A DNA stretch of 64,000 nt, taken from the NCBI GenBank assembly GCA_026686845.1, contig JAIVEN010000014.1, positions 32,076,001 to 32,140,000 on the forward strand. Reading direction: 5' to 3'. A program made the position numbers and the translations under genes. Position 1 is the stretch's first letter. Every line of letters starts with the position of its first letter. The DNA is from Adenanthera pavonina (Eukaryota; Streptophyta; Magnoliopsida; Fabales; Fabaceae). This document shows positions 1 through 11,152 of the stretch, piece after piece. The notes beneath the pieces were generated by a model. That model did not search any database. It had not been told where the DNA came from and worked only from the letters and a program-made list of their open reading frames with translations.

Positions 1-1087
1 TGTGATAATATCAACTCATGGTTCTAGCCGTGTTGAGGGAGACATACATTTCATGACATTTGGTATTATACTACATCATTTACATATATGTGTGTGTTTG
101 TCCCGGTTATTGAGATCTTGTCTCACACCCCCTCTCATGACTAACATTTCAGGTGAAAATGTTGGTACTAGTCCAAAAAAGACCAAGAAGTCGTAGACCT
201 CTCCGCATTCAGGAATTTCAAGTATAACTAGTAGTTTGTAATTTACTTTGTGTACATTGTGCCAAGTAGGTTGTTATTGTTTGGTTGCGTGTATGAGTAT
301 CCTGGGGTATAGCTTAACATGTGATGTGATGATGTTGATAGAATGATGATGACGATGATGTTTTGATGATATAGATGATTATTTGATGGTATTGACGATG
401 ATGGATGATGTGTGTTGGATAGGGGTTATAGGTGTGTGATGATGGTTTAGACCCCGGTATGGGTTAGTATTATTGGAGTATGTGTGGTGAGCCAGAATAA
501 CCATATGTGGGAGCCCAAAGGTGGTTTTGGGCATTGTATGTGTGTTTTGGGCTTGTAGCCCATTGCATGGTTTTAGGGATCAAGGGGGTCAATTCTCAGA
601 GGAGAAGTTTCTCTAGGGTAAAACCTCGTTGAATAGGTTAGTTAAGCCAAATAAGGCTTGTATGAATGGTCCATAAGTGCCAAACTGCCTTTGATGGTAA
701 ATAGAAGTGGCAAATTGTGAGTTTTAGCTAAAAAGTGGTCAATTCAGTTTCGAGCGTCCAGAATCTCCATATGGATAAGGATTCGAGTGAAATTGGTTGT
801 TTATGGTTAGATTAGGATAAAAGTAATCTGTAGGAGTTGGAATCAGGTCAATCGGGGGTCGAAGCACAAAGTTATGCACATTAAAGTTCACCCAGAAAAT
901 CAGTATTTTGTTGATATAGATTTTGATACAGGCACTAGTTATCTTTGTTTGAAAAATTTTCATCCCAAGAACACTCAGGCCACGACGGTACAATAGTGGC
1001 TGAGGTGTCGTGCTCTGAACTTCATGTTTTTCTTTGTTCGGCCAATTTTAGGTGATCTGTGGGGGTATTTTGGAGTAGGCTATTACA
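1..1087 (+). repeat. Gypsy family T LTR, 3' part (copy T0)
   Basis: Non-coding LTR sequence. Its text follows the 3' LTR of the chromovirus at 46905-55323: the stretch with 'catggttctagccg', 'tgtctcacacccc' and 'actagtcca' matches 52590-52810, and the stretch around 600-860 ('gtaaaacctcgttgaa', 'ggagttggaatcaggtcaat') matches 54770-55020. It ends in ctattaca at 1087. The next base begins the interior of an unrelated LTR (family B), so this is probably the right edge of an element inserted in that LTR; its start lies left of the window. The small ORFs here are not genes. Confidence 0.75.
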
Positions 1088-2599
1088 TTTAATGATGTTT
1101 AGGGACTTAAGGAAGCTTGGAAATGCTTGTGGAATCATTGATACCAAAGGTTATAACAAAAGGTAGATAAGTTTCATTTTACTGCTTTATATTCTTTCAT
1201 TATATTTCTATGATGAAATTATGTTGCCATATTGTGAATTGTGTTTCTTTGATTTGTTTTGGCTGTAAATTGAGGGGTTTTGTTTCTTAGGATATCCATT
1301 TTCTAAGCCATTATGCTACCAAAATTTTTATAAAACAATATGGACCTTTGATGCTTTATGTGATTAAATGTGAGTTTTATGAGAAATGTGTAACATAATT
1401 GCATGAAATGTGACTCGCTATTGTGATTATTCAAAAATCTCACCACTTCAAGTATCCCAAATGATAGGCACAAGCTATGGTAATGGAGTCAAATCAGCTA
1501 AGGAGAATGAAGAAGAGAATGATGCTTGATAATAGTTCAAGTTATAATTTTTCATTTTGAAGTGCATTATGTGAAATTGTATATAAAGCCAAAAGGATGT
1601 GCTTGCTTGATAACATGTGCCTCTAAGTCCCTTATGATGCTATGAAAATGATTGGGACAAGTTTAAGTCATGTATGTAATGTATAATAGTGGTATTAAAG
1701 TTTAAATTGTAAACTTGTCCAAGATGACCAGCCATAAAAGAAGCAGGGATATTCTATTTGAAACAGGTCAATTAAGATAAGTATTATATATGCTCTTAAA
1801 GTAGATAGAACAAGCTTTTTGAAGAGCTAAAAAACACCTAATTTGAATGTGTACAATTTATTGTGTATTTTTTAAGTTGAGGGTCAAAATTTGACAGTGG
1901 TATGAAAGCTCCAAACTTTTACTTGAAGTATCACTCAATTTTAAATATAGTATAAAATCTTATAGAGCTCCAAAAATTCAATAGTTTACATTTATGAGAA
2001 GATCTATGTCTTAAGTTTCATATGTTACTAATTTGAGTGCAATTAGAGCTATATAATAAGAGTTATGCATGTTTTTCTAAAGCTTTTCTAGTAAAAGTGA
2101 TATTCTGACCCTTAATAGTTTAAGTTAATGCATACCCTGTTTGAGTTAAATAAATGTACAAAAAAAATATTTCTATAAGTAGACATATTGAGCTTTCCAA
2201 TGATGTAAAGTATGCGTGATTTGGCTTAGTAAAGAGTGAGATATGGATTTTTAAATTTAGGGTCAAAATCCTAGAGAAGTAAAAAATGAACATTTAAATA
2301 GTAAATTTCATGCTAAAAACTGTATTAATTAGCATGACTAAAATGTTGTTTCATTTTTTTCGATGTAGATAAGATTTCAACGTATTTGTAGAAACTTGAA
2401 TCACCTTAATACGATTTTTTTAGAATTAGTTATAAAGTTTCACAATTTGCTCAAGAAAAAGGGTTTACCGTATGAATAATAACCTAGGAAAAAAAGTATA
2501 TATCTTAATCTATCATGTGATTTAAGTTTCTAAACATGTTTCATAGATCATAATGAGGTCAAATACATGGGCAATGTAGTCATAATTTAATGTGTTACA
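1088..2599 (+). repeat. Gypsy family B LTR, 3' part (copy A)
   Basis: Non-coding. From 1088 ('tttaatgatgtttaggga') the sequence runs parallel to 30200-31705 and 24545-26030, and to the reverse complement of 37926-39500. It ends at 2599 in gtgttaca, the family's usual 3' end. The missing 5' part would lie to the left of copy T0, outside the window. Confidence 0.75.
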
Positions 2600-3145
2600 T
2601 TTTTTGTAATAGAACAAAGTTCTAGGCAAATCTTTACAATCAGAAAGGTACCTTATGGAATATGGTTTTCCCATTGAAGAAAAGCTTTATTCCTTATGAG
2701 AATATGGCCTATGAATGTATTAGTGGTATAAGAGATTAGTCTTGAGGATAATTTATGGTAGTTACTAGATTAATTGTGAATGTTTTACAAATTTATTTTT
2801 CTTAGGTCATGAATCCTTTTAGAATTATATTGTAGCTAGATCATATCAGTAAAGAGATATAGTAGGGTTACACAGAATCCTAGTAGAGCTCAGAGCTTGC
2901 AGTGGATCTCATGGTCAGAGTAGACCAATTGTGATGTTGTAGTTGACCTCTAAAGAGAATGAGATGATGAAAAAGATTGATGAGCTCTACAATTCTAATA
3001 ATTCTTTGAAGGAGGATGACCCAAGAATAATTTTGGAAAGATATGAAACCATAGTAATCAACAACTAGTATGAATGTTTACCTCAAACTTTTTTCTAATG
3101 CCAAGCCACTGACTAGAAAGTAGCTCAGAGTTGTGATAGTAGCAT
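2600..3145 (+). pseudogene. Decayed PBS/leader and gag start of family B Gypsy
   Basis: Right after the LTR end comes 'ttttttgtaatagaac', which lines up with 'tttttggtatcagag' at the matching place of copy E (minus strand, 43354-43371). It is therefore a decayed primer-binding site for initiator tRNA-Met. Downstream a gag-like stretch ('gatgatgaaaaagattgatgagctc') carries several stops and no long frame. It is cut at 3145 by a CACTA-like element. That this is gag is inferred from position only. Confidence 0.5.
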
Positions 3146-3516
3146 TACTACAAAAAACACCATTTTACATCTATTATTTTAGCCTTTTTATAGCTATTTT
3201 AGAAGTGACATAGAAGCTACAAATATAAAAAAATAGCTCATTTTATGTTTATTAAAAAACAACCATAAAAAAGTTTTTCTTTTTATGGCTGTTATTTCAT
3301 AAACAATCGAAGAAAGAGTCTCTTTTTTCAAAAAAAAAAAAATTCATTTTTTGTTTTACCTATGTAGAACAATTCCAAGAACCAATACAGTATACCTAAA
3401 ATTTCAATTCAATAACAATGTTATTAATATACCATATCTTACAATTCACAGTACAGGTCATCCCTTAACACTACAAATTATAAAAAATCTCTAAATAATC
3501 TCTCAACATTATAAAT

Positions 3517-4151
3517 TGTTGAATCAAGTGTTTTGATGATTCCAAACCAACTTTCTAGAGCTTAGAGAGAAGATATCAAAGGTGCACAAATGATCTCAAG
3601 TGGAAGAATTCAGGAAAAACCAACACAAGAATAGATGTAAAATCTTCAGCCATGTTTAAATTAAGTAAAAGACTTTGAATTGGCAAAAAGATATTTTTAA
3701 ACAATGATTCTATGTTAATCCATGAAATAATCTGATTAAGAGAGTTTATTCATTGTAAATAATCTTATCTTCATCTGGAAAAAAGATTTTCTTGTGAGGG
3801 AATATCACAAGAGATTGGGGAAGCACTTAGCTAGAGTGCAAAGAGAGAGAAAGTGTGAGCTCTAAAAACAGAGCATCAACGTTGTACTGTGGCATTTGCA
3901 AGAAGCCCACTGAATTCTTGCAAGATAGTGGAAAATCTCAAGTGGTGGCTTGGGGACTAGATGTAGGTCAAGATTGAGAGGCCGAACCAGGATAAACATC
4001 TGTGTCTTCCCTTCTCTATTACTGCTTTTACTGATTATTCATTTATACTCTATTTTACTATCACCTTTGCTTTCCTCACATTCTTAAAGTTTTGTAAAAA
4101 ATTTTAATCTTCCCAATTCACCACCCTCTTGGGAAGCCAGTATATCTAACA
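3517..4151 (+). repeat. Sirevirus-family solo LTR L1, internally deleted
   Basis: Starts TGTTGAATCAAG and ends tatctaaca, with identical 5-bp target duplications TAAAT at 3512-3516 and 4152-4156, so it is a solo LTR. Its ends match copies L2-L5, but it is 635 bp against about 1,660 bp. The missing block, with a join near 3725-3740, is the hairpin array plus the AACGG/TATA promoter region present in the other copies. The 3' half (attcttgcaag, gtaggtcaag, cccaattcaccaccctcttggg) is kept. Confidence 0.88.
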
Positions 4152-4297
4152 TAAATAATATCTAAACAATCTCTCAAAATTAATAACATGAAATAAATTT
4201 AATTAGCAAAAGCAAAAACAAAAAACTATAAACATTGGAGCCCCTTCCAATGTTGTTTCATCTGTGTGTAATATCCAAATCTTACTTTGATGCTTTA
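4152..4297. other. CACTA-like element body, no gene
   Basis: AT-rich sequence between the L1 solo LTR and the Copia element. It repeats the flank left of L1 ('taaataa', 'atctctcaa'), as expected if L1 inserted into it. No coding sequence seen. Confidence 0.45.
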
Positions 4298-4572
4298 TGT
4301 TAAAAGTGGGCTTTAGTATATTAGAACCCATTACACGTTACCCTAACCTTAATATTTCTTATCCTTTTATATCCACCGATTTATTTCCTTTTTACTTACA
4401 GATTTATTCTTATCTTTTAAGATTTAGATTATCTTATCAAATCATATCTATTTCTCTGATTTTTATAAGGGATATTGGAAGATTATTATTCTAGAATATC
4501 TCCCTCATATGCCTATATATGTAAACTACTCTTTTGAGCAATAAAATAAGCTTTTAAGTGCCAAATTCAATA
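4298..4572 (+). repeat. 5' LTR of the Copia element
   Basis: Begins TGTTAAAAGTGGGC and ends ccaaattcaata. It is nearly the same as 9108-9385. A candidate polyadenylation signal 'caataaaataag' lies near the 3' end. The 65-residue open frame inside it is chance. Confidence 0.9.
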
Positions 4573-4584
4573 TGGTACCAGAGC
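4573..4584 (+). promoter_or_regulatory. Primer-binding site, initiator tRNA-Met
   Basis: TGGTACCAGAGC directly follows the LTR. It matches the plant consensus TGGTATCAGAGC, which pairs with the 3' end of initiator tRNA-Met, except for one base, and primes minus-strand DNA synthesis. Confidence 0.9.
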
Positions 4585-4738
4585 AGTGAAGATCGACAGC
4601 CATGGCAACATTCAAATAGGTGCTTGTTGGTAGGCCAAGAGTCTTCATGCGGGCGATGGAAACACCACGTCACCGGCAGATTGTGATAGCTTACGAACAG
4701 CCACCAATTTCGAGCAAACAGCCACCAGTTTCGAGCAA

Positions 4739-5590
4739 ATGAGGATGCAGAGCAGTGGAGAGGGCAATGGCACCCTTTCTATTAACAAGAGCCTAATTAA
4801 AACTAACCCTCAAACCATGATTCCTCACAAGCTCAATGGGAACAACTACCTACAATGGTCAAGTAACTTCCTAATGTTTTTTAGAGGCAAGGGCAATGAA
4901 AAGTATATTACTGAAGACAAACCACCTACACTTGGAGAAGCCAGTTATGACACGTGGGTTGCAGAGAATAATACTATGATGACATGGTTGATTTATTCTA
5001 TGAATCTAGACAATAGCAAGAATTATCTACTCACTACTACTACAAAACAAATTTGGGATGAAGCCAAGAAGTCTTATTCTGTTAGAGAAAACAAAGCAAC
5101 TTTGTATCGTCTATGACAAACCTTGAGAAACTTAAAATAGGGGGAGCAGAATATCACTTAATATTAGAACTCATTAAAGTGTGCATGTCAACAGCTAGAT
5201 TTATATAGGATACATCACTAGACCAATTCTATAGAGGAAGCCATTTACAAGCATGGTGTGGAAGAACATTTGACTTTCTACTTGGTCTAAATGATAACTA
5301 TGAGGAGTTTAAGGCCAGGATTATGAGTATAGGGTCTTTTCCTTCTAGTGATGAAGTGTTCAATATAACCAAGTATGAAGAAAGCAGAAAAGAGCTCGTT
5401 CAGCGTACACCAATTGTACCAGTAGGAGAAACTGCAGCTATGGTAGCAAGAGGAAACTAGAATATTGATCAGAAAGGCAAGAAAACTACCAAATGGCGTG
5501 ACCATTACAACAAGAATGGTCACACACGCGAGACATTCTGGGAGATCATAAGAAACCTCCAAATATGAAGCAGAAGTAGAAGAATAAGCC
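4739..5590 (+). pseudogene. Copia gag (capsid and nucleocapsid) pseudogene
   Basis: The first open frame (125 aa, 4739-5116) has the plant Copia gag N-terminus: HKLNGNNYLQWSSNF followed by acidic, Trp-rich helices (YDTWVAENNTMMTWL, IWDEAKKSY). The frame is then lost. It continues with capsid-like sequence (LLGLNDNYEEFKARI, SLPSSDEVF-type) in another frame near 5270-5400. The nucleocapsid zinc knuckle at 5494-5550 keeps its spacing and His (NKNGHTRETF), but all three Cys positions are replaced (Arg 5497, Tyr 5506, Phe 5536). The start used is the first ATG after the leader. Dead. Confidence 0.85.
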
Positions 5591-5597
5591 TAAAGGA

Positions 5598-6700
5598 ATG
5601 ATGGTTGATGGCAATGAACTTGAGACAGCTAAAATCAGTATGGACAAACTCACAATATTAAAAAGGTTCTTTGACAGGCATGCTCAACTAGCTAAAAGTA
5701 AGGGTGAAAAATCTAATTCTTCTGTTACTCTTGCACATGTAGGTACAACACTTACTATAGTTTTGAGTAGTGTGATTGAAACAAGAAATCTGTGGGTTGT
5801 TGATTCTGGAGCCACAAACCACATTATTGGCTTTAGAGAATTATTTTTTGAATTCTCATCATACTCTGAGCACACTATTGCAAAAGTTGCTAATGGGTCA
5901 TATGCAAGGGTTCTTGGTACTGTTATTATTTCAAAGACCATTATCTTGTAAAATATCTTATATGTGCTAGATATCAAGTGTAGTTTACTATCAATGAGAT
6001 GAATTGTTATCCAGTTCAGTTGCATGGTGATGTTTACTAAAATTGGCTATAATTTTCAGGACCAAACTACGGGGAAGAAGATTGGCAATGCTGAGGAGTG
6101 GAATGGGTTTTACTATTTGGAAGGAAGTTCACAAAAGAAGGACAAGATTGCTATTAATTTTTCTGCTATGTCTAATGATGAAATAATGTTGTGGCATTCT
6201 AGGTTAGCTCACCCCAATTTTTGTTACATGGAATTCCTATTTCTAGAATTTAGCAATAAAAGTTTTGATTTTCATTATGACACTTGTCAATTGGCCAAAC
6301 AAATTTGAAATTCCTATTACTCACAGCCTTATACTCCCACACAAACTTTTACTTGAATCCATAGCGATGTTTAGGGTTCTTCTAAATATAAAACTAACTC
6401 TAAGGCTAAGTGGTTTGTTACTTTCATTGATGATCATACTCGATTAACTTGGGTATTTCTTATGAAAGAAAAATCAGAGGTGTTCCAAATTTCAGAAATT
6501 TTCATTCATTTATTAAAAATCAATTCCAAATAGCCATTAAAGTTCTTAGGAGTGATAATGGGAGGGAATATTTGAATACTAATTTCCAAAAATTCTGTGA
6601 AGAACAAGGTATACATTATCAAACCTCCTTTGTTAATACTCCTCAATAAAATGGGGTAGCTGAGAAAAAAAAATAGGCATCTACTAGAAGTCACTAGGGC
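5598..6700 (+). pseudogene. Copia protease, GAG-pre-integrase and integrase N-part
   Basis: The aspartic protease motif LWVVDSGATNHI is intact, with DSG at 5802-5810. The GAG-pre-integrase segment follows in another frame (WNGFYYLEG, IMLWHSRLAHPNFCYM; 6090-6300), with the HHCC-type His and Cys partly visible (DTCQLAK). The integrase core shows FIDDHTRLTWVF near 6425 and LRSDNGREYL near 6545, so two acidic residues of the DDE triad are present. TPQ is followed by TAA at 6647, where the family has Gln, and then NGVAEKK. Several frameshifts and stops. Confidence 0.85.
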
Positions 6701-6704
6701 TATT

Positions 6705-7640
6705 ATGATTGAAAGAAATGTGCCAAATCATTATTGGGGGGATGCAGTCCTAACTTCAGTATATCTTATCAATTGGATGCCTTCTAAAGTTCTTAAGTTT
6801 CAAACTCCTATGCAAAAATTTGATGAGGTATATCCCAATTCTTACCTTACTGGCTCTCTTCTTATATGGATATTTGGTTGTGTTGCTTTTGTTCACAATG
6901 ATATGGGCAGAAAATTAGATCCCCGTGCTATCAAATGTATCTTTCTAGGGTAGTCCTCCAATAAAAAGGGCTACAAGTGTTATTGTCCCCAAACCCATAA
7001 GTTATATGTCACTATGAATGTCAAATTTGCTGAACATCAATCCTATTACCCAAAAACATCCATTCAGGGAAAGGAGAGTAAGAGTGAATGGCTTGTTTTG
7101 GATACTCCAAGAAATTACAGCTATAATGAACCTAGTCAAGGAGTTAGTCATTCTCATAATGGACTTCAAATGTCATTAAACCCTCCAGATAGCTCACTAG
7201 ATAGATCTGAAGCCTCTAAAATTACACCTGAAAACCTTTGAACCTACTGACAATCACTATCAACCTAATCTTGACAGACCTGGCCTTACTTTTGCTTCCT
7301 CCTCTTCTTAGCCCAACCAAAACCGTGACCTAGAAATGGCTGAAACAGGGGTGGAACGGCCAATACAGGTTTATACTAGACATGGAAAAGGTACAGAACA
7401 ATAGGTAGCTACAAAAGACTCTAATCCAACTCCAATGCAAAGCCAAGAATCTATACCTGAAGCTGGTTTTGCTGACTCACCAATTACCTTAAGGAAAGGG
7501 AAAAGAAGTTGTACTTTGCATCCTATTAGCAGGTATGTCTCCTATGACAAACTTTCACCAAGACTGAAGGCTTTCATCACTAGTATAGCTAGAGAACAGA
7601 TTCCGAGTAGTATTGATGAAGCTTATTCTGATCCTAAATA
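6705..7640 (+). pseudogene. Copia integrase C-part and linker
   Basis: Frame 6705-6953 has IERNVPNHYWGDAVLT and LINWMPSKVL, then FGCVAFVHND and AIKCIFLG, the typical C-terminal part of Copia integrase. A stop interrupts FLG(Y)S; the frame resumes with KKGYKCYCP and further linker sequence (7014-7241). 7435-7641 is the stretch just before reverse transcriptase, with HPISRYVSYDKLSP and ITSIAREQIPSSIDEA. Stops at 7240, 7402 and 7639 break it. Confidence 0.83.
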
Positions 7641-8620
7641 GAAGAATGCAATTAAGGAAGAATTAGCAGCTCTTCATAAAATTCAAACCTGGAAAATAAT
7701 GAATTTGCTTGATGGAAAATTAGTTGTTGGCAATAAATGGTTGTTCAATATAAAGTATAATCCCGATGAGAGCATAGGCAAATATAAAGCTAGATTAGTT
7801 GCTGAAGAGTTTATTCAAACTCATGGTATAGACTATCAAGAAATCTTTGTTTCGGTCGCTAAATTTAATACTATTAAGGAGTTGTTATCGCTTGCTACAA
7901 ATTTAAATTGGCCCTTACATTAGTTAGATGTGAAAAATGCTTTCTTGAATGGTGATCTTGAAGAAAAAGTATATATGGAGATCCCTCTAGGATTGAGAAA
8001 TCCGAGTAATGCTAGTAAAGTGTGCAACCCTCTAAATCTTTATATGGGCTCAAACAATCCCCTAGGACCTAGTTTGAGAGATTCACACAGATTCTTAGGA
8101 ATCTTAATTATTACCAATGTCAAATAGATCACACACTTTTTGTTAATCATCGTAATAGGAAATTAATTGTTTTGATTGTATATGTTAATGATATAGTGCT
8201 AACAGGGGACAATTATGAGGAGATAAGCAAACTAAAGGAGAGTTTAGCTACTGAGTTCGAAGTGAAAGATCTTGGGAACCTAACATATTTTCTCAATATG
8301 GAGGTGGCAAGGTCAAGTAAAGGGGTTAGTGTGTCACAATGTAAATACACGCTAGATCTACTCAAGGAAACAAGGATGCTGGATGTGAGACCTGCGGATA
8401 CTCCCATGGTTGAAAATCATATGTTGAGTGTCAAGCCAAATAGTACACTCGTTAATAAAGAGAAATATCATAAATTAATGGGAAAATTGATATATTTATC
8501 ATACATAAGACCAGACATATGTTTCCCTGTGAGTGTTGTGAGCCAATTCATGAGCAACCCACAAGAAAAACACATAGAAGCAATTTACAGGATACTCAGG
8601 TATCTAAAAATGACACCTTG
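7640..8620 (+). pseudogene. Copia reverse transcriptase, YVND active site
   Basis: Reverse transcriptase in three pieces. 7699-7923 has VVGNKWLFNIKYNPD and YKARLVAEEF, then IDYQEIF. A TAG at 7921 stands where the family has Gln before LDVKNAFLNGDLEE. The middle part is short and frame-broken. 8172-8621 has the active site MIVYVNDIVLTGDN followed by FEVKDLGNLTYFL and TPM. The family has YVDD; here the first Asp codon is AAT (8187-8189), an Asp-to-Asn change that removes a metal ligand. Confidence 0.9.
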
Positions 8621-8621
8621 A

Positions 8622-9040
8622 AAAGTTTTAATGTTTGCCAGAGGAGATCAAAAAAGTGTCAAGGTTTAGGTGCTGATTGGGCAAGGTCCATTACAGATAG
8701 GTGATCTACTTCAGGGTATTATACCTATGTTTGGGGTAATCTAGTAACATGGAGGAGTAAGAAGCAATATGTGTTAGCTAGAAGCTTAGCAGAGGCAAAG
8801 TATAAGGCCTTGGCTCATGTGATTTGTGAGGGGATATGGATTTTAAGGCTTCTAAAGGTGTGGTGTGATAACATGGCCATGATAGGGATAGCAAATAATC
8901 CTATACACCCTAACAGAACTAAACATGTTGAGATTGATAGGAACTTCATTAAAGAGAAGATAGACTCAAAAATCATAGACCTCTCATATGTCTCTAGCAA
9001 CAAACAAATTGCAAATGTGATGACAAAGGCACCATGAAGG
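8622..9040 (+). pseudogene. Copia RNase H pseudogene
   Basis: Reading across two shifts, the segment keeps AEAKYKALA (family SSAEAEYRALA), then a Trp-rich stretch, WCDNMAMIGIANN, the KHVEIDRNFIKEKI helix and IANVMTKAP near the C-terminus. This is the usual tail of Copia pol. Stops and frameshifts lie between 8622 and 8770. Confidence 0.85.
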
Positions 9041-9098
9041 ATCAGATTTAATGAGCTCAATTGCAAGCTAGGAATGATTAACATCTATTCACTAGCTT

Positions 9099-9107
9099 AA
9101 GGGGGAG
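9099..9107 (+). promoter_or_regulatory. Polypurine tract of the Copia element
   Basis: AAGGGGGAG lies directly before the 3' LTR start (TGTTGGAAG) and is where plus-strand DNA synthesis would start. Confidence 0.9.
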
Positions 9108-9385
9108 TGTTGGAAGTGGGCTTTAGTATATTAGAGCTCATTACACATTACCCTAACCCTAATATTTCTTATCCTTTTATATCCACTAATTTGTTACCTT
9201 TTTAATTACAACTTTATTCTTATCTTTTTAGATTTAGATTATCTTATCAAATTATATCAATTTCTTTGATTTTTATGAGGGATATTAGGAAGATTATTGT
9301 TCTAGAATATCTCCCTCCTATGCCTATATATATGTAAACTACTCTTCTCAGCAATAAAATAAGCTTTTGAGCACCAAATTCAATA
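9108..9385 (+). repeat. 3' LTR of the Copia element
   Basis: Starts TGTTGGAAGTGGGC and pairs with the LTR at 4298-4572. It ends ccaaattcaata, followed by the near-target-duplication ctttc. Confidence 0.9.
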
Positions 9386-9616
9386 CTTTCCCTTGTGACA
9401 TCTGGACTCCCACAAATAATGTGCATGCAAAGGTAATAGAAGAAGCAAATTAGAGACTCATCATTAACAATCATGACTACATCTATATCATTAAAGATGT
9501 TTCAAACAATTTAATAATCATGACTACAAACAATTAAGTTCCATCTTCACTATTATCAAAAGTATATAAATGGTATTGACTATAAAACAAAGAGGCTATT
9601 CTATTACAATTGAAAG
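9386..9616. other. Unassigned sequence between Copia and gene relic
   Basis: AT-rich, without a coding frame. On the minus strand it would be downstream of the last exon-like piece, so it may hold an old 3' UTR. No further support. Confidence 0.25.
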
Positions 9617-9811
9617 TCAAGATCTTATTGCTTTCTCGTAGAGGACTTTGGCCAATTTGGCTCTGGCAATAACAAGTCCATTGCCACAAGTATCAGACTA
9701 AACTTTCTTATTGCTTGAAAGTGACTTCACATTACTAACTTGGGGGCCTAATAGTTTCCATGTGTACATGCTTTGTCCCCAAAGTTCCAGATGTTCTTTC
9801 TTCCCCTTCAA
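9617..9811 (-). pseudogene. Exon-like fragment, last exon of unknown gene
   Basis: Minus-strand frame after a possible acceptor (ttgaaag). It reads KKEHLELWGQSMYTWKLLG, then PQVSNVKSLSSNKKV, a TAG at 9698-9700, and NGLVIARAKLAKVLYEKAI before a TGA at 9617-9619. The composition looks like real protein and the frame is kept for about 65 codons apart from the one stop. The family is not recognised. It lies downstream of the other minus-strand exon-like pieces and may be the end of the same gene. Confidence 0.4.
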
Positions 9812-9987
9812 CTTTCAAGGAAGAAAAGACAAGATCAACAATCTGCATTATTCACACTAATATCTTCATGATAATGGAGCTGGATTTAAGAAATTTAAGG
9901 AATTCATTTTTTAGAAAAATACTGAAATATAGCAATGTCAAAAGACAAATACCAATCACACAAGTATTCTACAACAGGATGCACCTA

Positions 9988-10092
9988 ATCTTTTAGCAAC
10001 AGAACCATGTGCTTGTGCTTGCAATTTTCCTTCGAATGCTTCTCTAAATGGTAACATCTTGCACCTTGTGGATCTCTTGCATCTAAAACTTG
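9988..10092 (-). pseudogene. NOG2-like nucleolar GTPase fragment
   Basis: Thirty-five codons on the minus strand read QVLDARDPQGARCYHLEKH and then KENCKHKHMVLLL before a TAG. This is very close to the start of the GTPase domain of nucleolar GTP-binding protein 2 (NOG2/NUG2; family pattern DARDPQGTRC..LEK......KHKH..LLLNK), which acts in 60S ribosome export. The segment before it (a degraded 'gttgttgta') fits the preceding VVV of the family with a frame break. The NKCD and P-loop motifs are absent. It is a fragment, carried in the CACTA-like element or a remnant of a host gene. Confidence 0.7.
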
Positions 10093-11098
10093 CATCATGA
10101 TACAACAACATATTCAATGGGTGAAGATGGCAATATATGAGAGCAAAAAGAACTCTGAAAGCCAAAATGTATGACTTTATCATGGATCTTTCAACATTGA
10201 CAATCATGTATATTAAGAAAAATGCTTCAAAACCAAAGCATCAACCATTCATCTGATTCTTTCCTTACATTGATAATATGACAAACTTCTTTATATGTCC
10301 TCAAGGAAAGTTTGAGGACATTGTAATACACAAGAAGTACAGTAAAGAACAACAAACTGGCTACCTTTCAAGACTGAATTTCCCTTCTTTGTACCTTTCA
10401 TATTTCATCACTTCAAGATATGAAATAACAACTTAAAATTACAGTCTATTAAGTTGTTATTCAAGCATTACTATACTTTCAAGAAATGAAACTGGTTACA
10501 TTTAGATGATTCCAAGAACTTCACGTTAGTCTATTCATGTCATACAGCTGATTCTTTTCTTTGTAGATAAACTAAAACCTGAAGCTAACATATTTCAGTA
10601 ACAACCTTTAGAAATGCAAAGCAGTTGGAAAGGGAAATAAAAGACAGAAAATTAAGTTGCTATAACCAAAAATGCCATCAAAAGTAATTTAATGCTATTG
10701 GAAATTTAGTTGCTATGCATAAGATAGCCCATTCAATAAAGCCCTAAGTGAACTTCAATTTTATCAAAAGCCCTTCAAGCAAAGAAGAAAGTATTACATA
10801 TGTTGATTAATGACATCTTTCAAACAGATTATCAAGGTAAACGCAATATTTTTATTAATGGTTGTTGACTTAAATTTCACCCTAAGATTACATTATTCAG
10901 CAACCTTTTAACAATGAAAGCTTACTTATAGTTTCCATTCATAGAGAACTTGAACCCAGGCAAGATGTTGACTAGAAACTTTATCCGTCCATTATTCCAG
11001 ATAATTTGACAGTCATAGAAATATACAGATTGAAGAAGTGAGGCAGTACCTATGGTGATCAAAGCGAAGTGATAATATAAGGAGATACACCTGACTAC

Positions 11099-11152
11099 CT
11101 GCTTGCCCATAAAACCATTGGCAGCATTCTCTAACCAGCTATCTATCTCGAT
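11099..11152 (-). pseudogene. Exon-like fragment (IEIDSWLENAANGFMGKQ)
   Basis: An 18-codon open segment lies between a good acceptor (tactacag|atcgag) and a good donor (gcaag cag|gtagtc) on the minus strand. It reads IEIDSWLENAANGFMGKQ. Both boundaries are phase 0. The family is not recognised. Confidence 0.4.

Larger units (their letters stand above)
4298..9385 (+). mobile_element. Copia LTR-retrotransposon, complete structure, inactive
   Basis: Full element order: 5' LTR (4298-4572), PBS, gag, protease, integrase, reverse transcriptase, RNase H, polypurine tract, 3' LTR (9108-9385). The LTRs are 275 and 278 bp and differ at scattered sites. The flanks are cttta and ctttc, a 5-bp target duplication with one change. 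The order integrase before reverse transcriptase marks Copia. The polyprotein is broken by more than ten stops and frameshifts, and key residues of the nucleocapsid and reverse transcriptase are mutated, so the copy cannot move by itself. Confidence 0.92.
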
